From assembly GCA_964568585.1 (NCBI GenBank), contig CAZMQI010000025.1, forward strand, positions 1 through 27,184: a DNA stretch of 27,184 bases, read 5' to 3'. Made by a program: the position numbers and the translations under genes. Shown here piece by piece: positions 1 to 6,899 of this stretch. Under the pieces are notes generated by a model. That model made no database searches. It saw only the letters and a list, made by a program, of their open reading frames with translations, and was not told where the DNA came from. Positions within the stretch are counted from its first letter, which is position 1, and every line of letters starts with the position of its first letter. This DNA is from RGZA01 sp964568585 (GTDB taxonomy: Bacteria; Pseudomonadota; Alphaproteobacteria; UBA9219; RGZA01).

Positions 1-63
1 AGGGCTTCGCTCGCGTAAGCTCGCGGGACTGTCGTCACAGTCCTTAGCTTCATGATCGTCATG
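1..63. repeat. Cluster of three small hairpins inside pyrD
   Basis: Three inverted repeats lie side by side. One is imperfect at 4-20 (GCTT/AAGC ends). One is perfect at 26-43, with 7-bp arms GGACTGT/ACAGTCC and a 4-base loop. One is perfect at 51-63 (CATGA/TCATG). They fall just after the NASCPN motif of PyrD, where I expect loop sequence. This may be an in-frame palindromic insertion, but only one edge is visible and no second copy is present in the window. Confidence 0.4.
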
Positions 64-570
64 CGATACATTGGGGCATGATGCATTCAACGTGATGTAA
101 TCAACATAAGGCGCAACAGCTTCCGCCAGAATTTTAAATTCATCAAGCACGCCATCAGGTGATGCGATGCTGGCACCGACGCATAATTTTTTGCGTGCCG
201 GATGATGTTGGAATTCGGCAAGATTTTTGAGGAAATTCGGTAATCCCTGCCCCGGCAGACCAAGCCAGTTTATGACTGAAGAATTTGGTAATCTCCACAT
301 ACGCGGCTGCGGGTTTCCTGTGCGCGGGTGCAGTGTGACGGTCCCCGCTTCTACCAATCCGAACCCCATTTTCGACCAGCCCGCAAGTGCGGATGCTTCC
401 TTATCCGCACCGCCGGAAAGCCCGATGGGATTGCGGATGATTTTGCCGAATAAGGAGATGGAAATATCGGAATTATTTTGCAGTGTTGGGCCAAGGCCCA
501 ATTGTAATGCTTTAATCGTCAATGCGTGTGCGTCTTCAGGGGGCAGAAGATGCAATAATCGCATCAGCAT
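1..570 (-). CDS. pyrD: Dihydroorotate dehydrogenase, class 2-like (partial, C-terminus off window)
   Basis: It would oxidise dihydroorotate to orotate with FMN in pyrimidine synthesis; class 2 enzymes pass electrons to quinone at the membrane. The visible part is about 190 residues. It opens with LLHLLPPEDAHALTIKALQ, like the membrane-associating helices of class 2 enzymes, then NPIGLSGGADKEASALAGW, GFGLVEAGTVTLHPRTGNPQ and PRMWRLP, which are FMN-site landmarks. It diverges from the family later: GLPGQG stands where GFNN is usual, and NASCPN where NISSPN is usual. The start at 570 overlaps the pyrC stop by 7 bp; an ATG at 564-562 is an alternative, giving a TGATG junction. Either implies translational coupling with pyrC. 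The last visible codons are rich in hairpins and may be an insertion. Class 2 is an inference from the N-terminus and the GTVT/GNPQPR motifs. Confidence 0.85.
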   Translation of the reverse strand, partial: MLMRLLHLLPPEDAHALTIKALQLGLGPTLQNNSDISISLFGKIIRNPIGLSGGADKEASALAGWSKMGFGLVEAGTVTLHPRTGNPQPRMWRLPNSSVINWLGLPGQGLPNFLKNLAEFQHHPARKKLCVGASIASPDGVLDEFKILAEAVAPYVDYITLNASCPNVSHDDHEAKDCDDSPASLRERSP

Positions 571-1682
571 GTTACCGTCCAGTTCAACGTCGTGCTGTTG
601 GCTTGGGTGCTTAGCATGCCGATGGGCAAAGGCGTGATGGTGCCCAGTTCGGTTTTCAGCACATGAATTTCGGATGGCGTTCTGGAAAGTTGGAACGTTT
701 CAGCAGGCACGGGCAGATTATAAAACTGCGCGCCATTGGTACACAGGAAATGGATAAAAGCTGCTTGGCCTGCTTCGTTTCCTAAATCCACACCCGCTTG
801 CTCGAATGCTTCTGCATAAAGTTGCGGGGCGATGCCGCCGGTATAGCAACCCGCCGCACAACCGCACGGGGTTGCCTTTACACTATGCGGGGCGCTGTCG
901 GTGCCAGCGAAGAATTTGGTGTTGAGTGGGTCGATGACCGCGTCACATAACGCTTTCCGATCTTCTTCGAATTTCACAATCGGCATGCAGTAAAGGTGAT
1001 ATTTCAGGCCTTGCAGCATATGGCCAAGGTTATACAGCAAATGTTGCGGCGTGATGGTGGCCACCACATTTGGCCCGCGACTATGCACAAAATCGGCAGC
1101 CATTTTGGTGGTGATGTGTTCGGCGACAATCTTCAAATTCGGGAAGGTGGAGCACAGCAAATGCATTTGTTCTTCATAGAATGCTTCTTCCGCATTACTG
1201 CCACGGCCAAAATACTGTTCGCCGTCGATGCCATGTTTTTCGCCGTGCACGCATAATACGATGCCATTCGCTTCCATTGCGGCAATCACGCCGTTCTGGA
1301 TGAAATGCGATAACGACATGGCTTTATCGGAATTCGTCGTGCCATGTGGCGGATAGTATTTGGCTGCACGTAGTAAGCCGGTTTGTGCGCCAGCTTCTAT
1401 CATCTGCGGTGTTGTGGCGGCAGATAGATAGAGCGGCACGATGATGTCACTAAAAGCATGACCGCCTGCGGCGTTCAGTTGGCTGACATATTCTTCAATC
1501 GATAAATCTGCGCCTGCATCGCTTTTCATGACCTTGGCGACGGGCGGTTTGGTGTTCGGCATAGCCAAAATGCCAGCGCAGCCCATTTTCAGATGTTGTT
1601 CAATCAGCGGGCTAAGCATTGCGCCTTGGCGCATATGCGTATGCAAATCATACCATTTTGGAAGGCTAAACGCGATGGACAT
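564..1682 (-). CDS. pyrC: Dihydroorotase (class II, PyrC-type)
   Basis: It catalyses reversible cyclisation of N-carbamoyl-aspartate to dihydroorotate, the third step of pyrimidine synthesis, in the cytoplasm. The 372-residue length is somewhat above E. coli PyrC. Metal ligands can be placed: H14 and H16 in DLHTHMRQGAML, K108 as the likely carbamylated lysine in AAKYYPPHGTTNS, H146 in CVHGE, H189 in EHITT, and the catalytic D262 in FFAGTDSAPHSVKATPCGC. AMPNTKPPV near residue 40 is another family hallmark. The gene is directly upstream of pyrD and their ends overlap, so two enzymes of one pathway are probably co-translated. No strong Shine-Dalgarno precedes the ATG at 1682. Assignment is firm; the exact start is moderately sure. 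Confidence 0.95.
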   Translation of the reverse strand: MSIAFSLPKWYDLHTHMRQGAMLSPLIEQHLKMGCAGILAMPNTKPPVAKVMKSDAGADLSIEEYVSQLNAAGGHAFSDIIVPLYLSAATTPQMIEAGAQTGLLRAAKYYPPHGTTNSDKAMSLSHFIQNGVIAAMEANGIVLCVHGEKHGIDGEQYFGRGSNAEEAFYEEQMHLLCSTFPNLKIVAEHITTKMAADFVHSRGPNVVATITPQHLLYNLGHMLQGLKYHLYCMPIVKFEEDRKALCDAVIDPLNTKFFAGTDSAPHSVKATPCGCAAGCYTGGIAPQLYAEAFEQAGVDLGNEAGQAAFIHFLCTNGAQFYNLPVPAETFQLSRTPSEIHVLKTELGTITPLPIGMLSTQANSTTLNWTVTC

Positions 1683-1726
1683 GAGCCAAGGTTCTAGCAG
1701 CTTACCCTAGCCAATTGAAGCAATTT

Positions 1727-1755
1727 TTGACATTTGCCCGCGGATGATATTGAAT
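1727..1755 (+). promoter_or_regulatory. Possible promoter for the SRPBCC gene
   Basis: TTGACA at 1727-1732 matches the -35 consensus, followed after 17 bases by a weak -10 (TTGAAT, 1750-1755); GATATT slightly earlier is an alternative. It sits in the divergent gap between pyrC and the plus-strand SRPBCC gene. The -10 is poor, so this is tentative. Confidence 0.28.
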
Positions 1756-1796
1756 GCTGCACAACCACACTTTCCGCAGCATATAAGGAAAACCCC

Positions 1797-2327
1797 ATGA
1801 TTAATAAACTCTTAGCCGGATTGATTTTAGTCGTCCTGATTGTTGTCGGTATCGCGATGACGAAACCCGATGATTTCAATGTCTCACGCACCGCGACATT
1901 CAACGCGAACCCAGCAGCAGTATTCGCGCAGGTGAATGATCTGCGTAACTGGGAAGCATGGAGCCCATGGGCGAAAATGGACCCAACAGCAAAACCAACC
2001 TATGAAGGCCCCAAGGCAGGCAAAGGCGCGGCCATGGTATGGCATAGCGAAAAGTCTGAAGTCGGTACTGGTAAAATGACCATCACCGAAAGCGTGCCTA
2101 ATGAACGCATCGTATTCTTGTTGGAATTTGAAAAGCCGATGAAGGGCACCAACACCACCACATTCACCTTCAAGCGTGAAGCCAAGCAAACCGAAGTGAC
2201 CTGGAGCATGTCGGGCAAGATGGAGCTTACCCAGAAGATGATGAGCATCTTTATGGATTGCGAAAAGATGGTCGGCGGGATGTTTGAAGATGGCTTCGCC
2301 AATTTGAAGAAGGTCGTGGAAAAATAA
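1797..2327 (+). CDS. SRPBCC/START-like fold protein with N-terminal membrane segment
   Basis: The product is 176 residues. A hydrophobic stretch at about residues 4-20 (LLAGLILVVLIVVGIA) should anchor it in the inner membrane or act as an uncleaved signal. The rest is a polyketide-cyclase/SRPBCC-type domain, whose fold makes a hydrophobic ligand cavity. Family-like signatures are PAAVFAQVNDLRNWEAWSPW near the start, the glycine-rich YEGPKAGKGAAMVW, the GTGKMTITESVPNERI strand pair, and a C-terminal helix MVGGMFEDGFANLKK. The ATG at 1797 is chosen because AAGGA lies 8 bases upstream and an earlier in-frame start would add poorly conserved residues. Ligand and role are unknown; these proteins often remain uncharacterised. 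It stands alone between two minus-strand operons. Confidence 0.85.
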   Translation: MINKLLAGLILVVLIVVGIAMTKPDDFNVSRTATFNANPAAVFAQVNDLRNWEAWSPWAKMDPTAKPTYEGPKAGKGAAMVWHSEKSEVGTGKMTITESVPNERIVFLLEFEKPMKGTNTTTFTFKREAKQTEVTWSMSGKMELTQKMMSIFMDCEKMVGGMFEDGFANLKKVVEK

Positions 2328-2334
2328 TATAATT

Positions 2335-2377
2335 GGGGCGACTGCTCTGTGCCTTCGGCGCAACCGCGATTGCCCCG
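2335..2377. repeat. Divergent copy of the palindromic repeat, between convergent genes
   Basis: GGGGCGACTGCTCTG and CAACCG flank a central hairpin TGTGCC-ttc-GGCGCA, and an outer stem pairs GGGGCGA with TTGCCCC (one G-T pair). Layout and flanking bases follow the repeat at 21595-21635, but the 3' half differs. It fills the gap between the SRPBCC stop and the mnmE stop, so it may also act as a bidirectional transcript end, though no long T-run follows on either strand. Confidence 0.5.
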
Positions 2378-2378
2378 A

Positions 2379-3701
2379 TTACTTCCCGATACAGAACTCT
2401 CTAAAGATAATATCTAGGATATCATCGACATCCACCGCGCCGGTGATACGGGCAAGAGCACGTGTTGCTAGGCGTATGTCTTCGCCCACTAATTCGGGTG
2501 GTTTACCAGCCTGATAGGCCGCAATGGCGCGCTGCAAATGCTGCTGGCAATGGGTTAGGGCTTCACGGTGGCGTTCACGCGTAAGGGGCGCTGCGGGCTG
2601 TTCATCTAGCATTTGTTTTAAACGCTGTGCGATGGCATCTAATAATTCCGGAATGCCCTTCCCTGTTTTGGCGGAGATGTAAAATGCATTCGGCAGTTTG
2701 GTAGCAGTGCCAACATCCGTTTTATTGACCACCGTAAAACTTTTATCATTCAATAAGTTTAAACTGGTTGCATCGGGTTCGCTTGATGCATCGAACAGCA
2801 CGATATTTAAATCGGCTTCCTCTGCGCGCTTCAATGCGCGCTTGATGCCTTCGCCTTCGATTTCATCAGACGTATCACGAAGCCCAGCGGTATCGGCAAG
2901 AATAATGGGATAGCCCGCAACGTCCAGATGCACTTCGATGATGTCACGCGTGGTGCCTGCACGCGCGGACACAATGGCGGCATCACGCTGCGCTAATGCA
3001 TTGATAAGGCTGGATTTACCGGCATTTGGCGCACCCAGTACCGCTATTGAAAAGCCATCACGCAAACGCTCGCCTCTACGGTTATCGGCCAAATGTGCTG
3101 CGATGTCGGATGATAATTCGTTCAGATTTTTTAAACGCTGTGTGGTGATTTCCGGCGGCAAATCCTCATCCGGAAAATCAATGTCGGCTTCTAGATGCGC
3201 CAAGATGCGTAGCAGTTTTTCACGCCATGTGTGCGTGAGTTGTGATAGCGCGCCGCCCATTTGTTTGAGCGCTTGCGCGCGTTGGGATTCAGTTTCTGCA
3301 TCAATAATATCGGCGATGCCTTCGGCTTGCGTTAAATCCAGTTTGCCATTTTCAAACGCGCGGCGTGTGAATTCGCCAGGTTCGGCCAGACGGCACCCAA
3401 GCGAACTTAAACATGCCTGCACCGCAGAAATAATCGCACGGCCACCATGCACCTGAAATTCGGCAACGTCTTCACCGGTAAAGCTGTTTGGTGCAGCAAA
3501 ATAAAGGGTTACTGCATCATCAATGTGCTCGCCCGATTGATTTTTCAGTTTTGAAAAATAGGCGTGACGCGCCTTTGGCATAGCGATGCCCGCCATCAAT
3601 TGCAGCACATGTTTCGCGTTACTGCCTGATACGCGGAACACTGCGACCCCTGCCCTGCCCGCTGCGCTTGATAATGCGTAAATGGTATCAGCGCCGGACA
3701 T
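2379..3701 (-). CDS. mnmE: tRNA-modifying GTPase MnmE
   Basis: With MnmG, MnmE installs the 5-carboxymethylaminomethyl group on U34 of certain tRNAs in a GTP-dependent reaction. The 440-residue length is typical. Visible parts are an N-terminal folate-binding domain (IYALSSAAGRAGVAVFRVSG; PGEFTRRAFENGKLDLTQAEG at about 108-128), the G domain with P-loop GAPNAGKS (223-230), AGTTRD (248-253), DTAGLR (270-275) and NKTD (about 327), and the C-terminal FREFCIGK, whose cysteine and IGK end are family hallmarks. It is the last gene of a minus-strand run; only 2 bases separate it from the ferredoxin stop. No oddities seen. Confidence 0.97.
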   Translation of the reverse strand: MSGADTIYALSSAAGRAGVAVFRVSGSNAKHVLQLMAGIAMPKARHAYFSKLKNQSGEHIDDAVTLYFAAPNSFTGEDVAEFQVHGGRAIISAVQACLSSLGCRLAEPGEFTRRAFENGKLDLTQAEGIADIIDAETESQRAQALKQMGGALSQLTHTWREKLLRILAHLEADIDFPDEDLPPEITTQRLKNLNELSSDIAAHLADNRRGERLRDGFSIAVLGAPNAGKSSLINALAQRDAAIVSARAGTTRDIIEVHLDVAGYPIILADTAGLRDTSDEIEGEGIKRALKRAEEADLNIVLFDASSEPDATSLNLLNDKSFTVVNKTDVGTATKLPNAFYISAKTGKGIPELLDAIAQRLKQMLDEQPAAPLTRERHREALTHCQQHLQRAIAAYQAGKPPELVGEDIRLATRALARITGAVDVDDILDIIFREFCIGK

Positions 3702-3703
3702 GA

Positions 3704-4021
3704 TTATTTGGTATTCGGGAGAAGAAGGCGTTCGACGGGCTTGCCGTTTTGAACATGCGAGATGAGAATTTCATCAATGTCGGATTTAGTTTCCGCACGG
3801 TACCACGCGCCTTCTGGATAGATGACAATCACAGGCCCTAATTCGCAGCGGTCAAGGCAACCCGCGCTGTTGACGCGTGTTTCTGTAATGCCCAATTCCT
3901 TGGCTTTGTCCTTCATATAATTGCGTAAACGTTCACTGCCCTTGGCTCCGCAAGAACCGCGCTCATGACCTTCTGGTCTTTGATTGGTGCAACAGAATAT
4001 ATGGTTTTGGAAATACACCAT
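3704..4021 (-). CDS. Thioredoxin-fold (2Fe-2S) ferredoxin
   Basis: A 105-residue protein of the thioredoxin-like [2Fe-2S] ferredoxin family, related in fold to the NuoE subunit. The four likely cluster ligands are C11 (or the adjacent C10), C24 in RGSCGAKGS, C55 in SAGCLDRC and C59. The following LGPVIVIYPEGAWYRAET is typical of the group. Such small ferredoxins probably shuttle electrons, but the partner is unknown. It lies 2 bases upstream of mnmE and 10 bases downstream of the membrane-anchored gene, so it is very likely co-transcribed with both. Family assignment is strong; a functional link to tRNA modification is only suggested by adjacency. Confidence 0.88.
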   Translation of the reverse strand: MVYFQNHIFCCTNQRPEGHERGSCGAKGSERLRNYMKDKAKELGITETRVNSAGCLDRCELGPVIVIYPEGAWYRAETKSDIDEILISHVQNGKPVERLLLPNTK

Positions 4022-4031
4022 CTGGTTCAGA

Positions 4032-4622
4032 TCAATTCAATTTGCATGCGGTGGGGGCTATTGTTGTGTCGGTGCCATAGACATAGATCTCGCCTACATC
4101 TACGCCGTTCAACACATCCTTCGTGCCAAGAACGGCGCGTTTGATTTTGAAATAGGTTGCAGGGAATGCCAGTTTGCATGCATACAACATTGGATTGGCC
4201 ACATCCAATTTATAGGTTTTTTCCTGCGCGATAAAGATGATGGTGGTCATTTGTTTTCCAGCAACGCTGCTGTAGTTCAATGTTCGTGCCAACGCATCCT
4301 TGCCTTTAATGCCAAGTGATTTTTCAAGTTTTTGGATTTCATCCGCGGCTTGTTGATTGAAGGGTTCTTTTTCTGCTGCAGGCGCTTTTGCTTCTGGTGC
4401 TTTTTCTGCTACGGGTTCTGCTGGTTTGTCAGCGTCGTTATCCGGCGTTGCTTCGGCCGTCGTTTGCTCGGGTTCTGGGGCGGTGGTGTCTGTACTTGCG
4501 TTTACTAGAGCAGCTTTCTCAGCTTCAAGTTTGGGGGTGCGCGTTATCACAAAGGCGATGCCGATGACGAGCAACACGGCGATACCGATGAACACAAATG
4601 TGGTTCGCTTGTTAGTATCCAT
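4032..4622 (-). CDS. Membrane-anchored unknown protein with Ala/Pro/Glu-rich linker
   Basis: Not recognised. The 196 residues divide into a short basic N-terminus, one transmembrane segment at about 8-27 (TFVFIGIAVLLVIGIAFVIT), a low-complexity Thr/Ala/Pro/Glu linker at about 36-88, and a globular C-terminal part from about 89 to 196. The C-terminal part holds two cysteines, C149 in YACKLAFP and C193 in the final ACKLN, which could form a disulfide if the domain faces the periplasm, as the basic N-terminus suggests. The start is well supported: GGAGGT at 4634-4629 sits 6 bases before the ATG and overlaps the stop codon of the DUF6489 gene upstream. It is therefore the second gene of the DUF6489-to-mnmE run. 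Confidence 0.75.
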   Translation of the reverse strand: MDTNKRTTFVFIGIAVLLVIGIAFVITRTPKLEAEKAALVNASTDTTAPEPEQTTAEATPDNDADKPAEPVAEKAPEAKAPAAEKEPFNQQAADEIQKLEKSLGIKGKDALARTLNYSSVAGKQMTTIIFIAQEKTYKLDVANPMLYACKLAFPATYFKIKRAVLGTKDVLNGVDVGEIYVYGTDTTIAPTACKLN

Positions 4623-4633
4623 AGGGCTACCTC

Positions 4634-4900
4634 CTATTTTTTATTGGCGGCTGACTGCATGGGGGATTGACCAGCGGCGGGCATGGATGACCAGAACATC
4701 TTCTGGAATTGGTCGAAGGCCTGCATGCCCATTGGCAACCATTGCTGCATCATCTTATCGGGCTCCATGGTCTTCAGGCCGGACATCATGCGTTCCTGCA
4801 TTTCCTTCATCATCGCTTGCTGCATCGGCTGCACATCGGGCAGACCGAAAAATGCACGTGCTTCTTCAGGGGAACATTCCATATTCACGGTAAACTTCAT
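4634..4900 (-). CDS. DUF6489 family protein
   Basis: An 88-residue protein with the DUF6489 pattern: MKFTVNMECSPEEARAFFGL at the N-terminus, then PDVQPMQQAMMKEMQERM, a helical middle, and QAFDQFQKMFW near the end. The family is small, mostly alphaproteobacterial and of unknown function. Methionine content is high. The ATG at 4900 is chosen because the conserved family block begins there; in-frame ATGs at 4915 and 4972 would add unconserved residues. Its stop TAG overlaps the strong ribosome site of the next gene, so they are co-transcribed and probably translationally coupled. It heads the operon that ends in mnmE. Confidence 0.8.
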   Translation of the reverse strand: MKFTVNMECSPEEARAFFGLPDVQPMQQAMMKEMQERMMSGLKTMEPDKMMQQWLPMGMQAFDQFQKMFWSSMPAAGQSPMQSAANKK

Positions 4901-4959
4901 AAGATGACCTTTCATTGGTGAACCAAGGCATTGCGATGCTGGGACAATAAGCCCCTGAC

Positions 4960-4988
4960 TTGATGGGGGCAATCAATAAGTATATATA
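4960..4988 (+). promoter_or_regulatory. Likely promoter of the dienelactone hydrolase gene
   Basis: TTGATG (4960-4965) and TATATA (4983-4988) are separated by 17 bases, a good sigma-70-type match. Transcription would begin near 4995, leaving a leader of about 37 bases before the ATG at 5032. It lies in the divergent gap between DUF6489 and the hydrolase. Confidence 0.45.
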
Positions 4989-5031
4989 AGGGTCCTCACC
5001 CGCAGCGTACTGATAGCTCAAGGAGCCCGCC

Positions 5032-5742
5032 ATGCCGCCATTTAATGTTGAAATCCAAAGCCATGACGGCAAATTGTTCGGTGCGTATATCGCACGGGCA
5101 AAGGCAGCCAGCGCACCGATTTTAGTCATCATTCAGGAAATCTTCGGCGTGAATGAGGGCATGCGCGCCATGTGCGACGCATGGGCATCCCAAGGCTATC
5201 ACGCCATCTGCCCTGATATTTTCTGGCGTCAGCAGCCCGGTGTGGAACTGACCGATAAGACGCCGGAAGAATGGCAGCAGGCATTTGCGTTGATGAACGG
5301 CATGGATTTGAATTTGTGCATCAAGGATTTGCAAAGCACATTGAAGCAATCGCGCGCATTACCGGGAAGCAATGGCCGTGTGGGCACGATGGGTTTTTGC
5401 CTTGGCGGCAAACTGGCCTATCTGATGGCGGCGAAAAGCGATGCCAATTGCAATATCAGCTATTACGGCGTTGGCCTTGCGGAGTTGCTGGATGAAGTTC
5501 CCAACGTTAAAAACCCGTTGCTGATGCATTTCGCCGAGAACGATAAATACATGAATGGCGATATGTTGAAAAAAGTGAAGGATGCTGTTTCAAAAAATCC
5601 GCAGATTGAAAGCTATATCTACCCGGGTGTTGAACACGCATTCTCACGCATCAATGGCGAGCATTTTGATGCTGCAGCATCGAAGCTTGCCTTCGAGCGC
5701 AGCAGCAAATTCCTTGATGTGCATCTGAGTTATCCGCTTTAG
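5032..5742 (+). CDS. Dienelactone hydrolase family protein
   Basis: A 236-residue cytoplasmic alpha/beta-hydrolase. The family prototype opens dienelactone to maleylacetate, but many homologues act on other esters. The residues of the classical enzyme fall at the same numbers here: E36 (IIQEIFGVN), nucleophile C123 in GFCLGG, D171 in AENDKY and H202 in GVEHAFSR. The intact Cys-Asp-His triad and the length indicate an active enzyme. AAGGAG at 5020-5025 supports the start. Its 3' end overlaps the convergent dnaQ by 4 bases. No aromatic-degradation genes are nearby, so a chlorocatechol role is not supported. Confidence 0.93.
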   Translation: MPPFNVEIQSHDGKLFGAYIARAKAASAPILVIIQEIFGVNEGMRAMCDAWASQGYHAICPDIFWRQQPGVELTDKTPEEWQQAFALMNGMDLNLCIKDLQSTLKQSRALPGSNGRVGTMGFCLGGKLAYLMAAKSDANCNISYYGVGLAELLDEVPNVKNPLLMHFAENDKYMNGDMLKKVKDAVSKNPQIESYIYPGVEHAFSRINGEHFDAAASKLAFERSSKFLDVHLSYPL

Positions 5743-6428
5743 GAAGCTTTTTTATTCCAAAGATTATTGGCGATTCCCGCAATCGCCGCATCATGTGCCG
5801 CCAGTTCTTCCGCGGTGAGCGGGAATTCACGTGGTTCGCGTGCCATGTCTTTTGTGGCATTCGCGGCGGCTTTTTCGGTTCGGGTTTTTGCCCCGAATTC
5901 AATATTCAAACCGGTTTGCTTGCCACCCGATAATTCAACAAATACGTCGGCGAGTAGCCGTGAATCCAGCAATGCCCCGTGTAATTGGCGGCTGGTCGCG
6001 TCAATCTTGAAGCGTTTGCATAGCGCATCCAGACTTGCGGGTGCGCCCGGGAATGCCTTGCGTGCCAGCAGCACCGTATCAATGGCGCGGGTCTTTGGCA
6101 GCGGTGAAAAGCCGATGCGCTGCAATTCGGCATTGAGGAATGCCATATCGAAGGTCGCGTTATGGATGACCAGTGGATCGTCGCCGATGAAATCGAGGAA
6201 TTCTTCGACCACTTGCGAGAAAAGCGGTTTATCGGCCAGAAATTCATCGGTCAGACCATGCACATTTTGTGCGGCGACGGGAACATCGCGTTCCGGATTC
6301 AAATAGCATTGATAGGTTTTTCCGGTTGCGATGTGATTGACCATTTCAACACAGCCGATTTCGACAATGCGGTGGCCTTGCAACGGATCAAAGCCGGTTG
6401 TTTCAGTATCAAGAATAACGTGACGCAT
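5739..6428 (-). CDS. dnaQ: DNA polymerase III epsilon subunit (3'-5' proofreading exonuclease)
   Basis: The proofreading subunit of the replicative polymerase. The DEDDh exonuclease motifs are complete: D7 and E9 in ILDTETTGFD, D94 in HNATFDMAFL, H150 and D155 in LHGALLDSRLLADV. At 229 residues the length fits epsilon, with the exonuclease domain to about 170 and a C-terminal segment likely to contact the polymerase alpha subunit. In many alphaproteobacteria dnaQ neighbours coaE and secB; here it instead lies convergent with the hydrolase and downstream of a small secreted protein gene, so the local order is not the usual one. Assignment is secure from the motif set. Confidence 0.95.
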   Translation of the reverse strand: MRHVILDTETTGFDPLQGHRIVEIGCVEMVNHIATGKTYQCYLNPERDVPVAAQNVHGLTDEFLADKPLFSQVVEEFLDFIGDDPLVIHNATFDMAFLNAELQRIGFSPLPKTRAIDTVLLARKAFPGAPASLDALCKRFKIDATSRQLHGALLDSRLLADVFVELSGGKQTGLNIEFGAKTRTEKAAANATKDMAREPREFPLTAEELAAHDAAIAGIANNLWNKKAS

Positions 6429-6470
6429 GCATGACCAACGGTTCGGGTGTGGTCAACAGTGTAGGGCGGT

Positions 6471-6857
6471 TTAGGATATTTGGCAAATAAAGCGCGGACC
6501 CTGTTCGAGCCCTTGGCGGGTGCTGATGCTGAGGTCAATAAAGCCGGTTCTTCGTAATGTGGCCAACAGCCCGGGGCGGAAAACCTCCATGCCAATCGGT
6601 TCTTGTTCAATATCTGGGATTCCTGCGGCTTTTGCTTCGGTAATAAAATCATTCAAATGACGATGCATGCTTTGCGCCAATGCAGCGTCATCCAGATTGC
6701 AATTTTCTTCAATCTCTTTGAGCACGGTCATCGTTTGGTTGTATTTGGGATTGAATGCCTGTTGGGCGCGTGCGTGCTGCGTAATGCCAACAACGGAGAG
6801 CGACCACATAGTGGTCAGCGCAGCGGTGCGGAGAAGTTTTCCAAAGGTCTGTTTCAT
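6471..6857 (-). CDS. Small secreted protein of unknown function
   Basis: Not recognised. The 128 residues begin with a signal peptide: basic MKQTFGKLLR, a hydrophobic core to about residue 26, then HARA with likely cleavage after A31. The mature part of about 97 residues is largely helical by composition and has only two cysteines, C53 (EENCNL) and C125 (FICQIS), which could form a disulfide in the periplasm. The 42-base gaps to dnaQ and gshB on the same strand allow co-transcription, but nothing links the functions. The signal peptide and absence of frame breaks make it a credible gene. Confidence 0.7.
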   Translation of the reverse strand: MKQTFGKLLRTAALTTMWSLSVVGITQHARAQQAFNPKYNQTMTVLKEIEENCNLDDAALAQSMHRHLNDFITEAKAAGIPDIEQEPIGMEVFRPGLLATLRRTGFIDLSISTRQGLEQGPRFICQIS

Positions 6858-6899
6858 CCCATGATGATACCATGCGGGTTTGAAAGCAATTCGGGTCAG

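Noticed and set aside
2938..3456. 172-residue plus-strand open frame
   Set aside because: Lies entirely within mnmE on the opposite strand; no ribosome site and no protein-like pattern.
5032..5742. Dienelactone hydrolase as part of an aromatic-degradation operon
   Set aside because: No other catabolic gene is nearby; it stands alone between unrelated genes.
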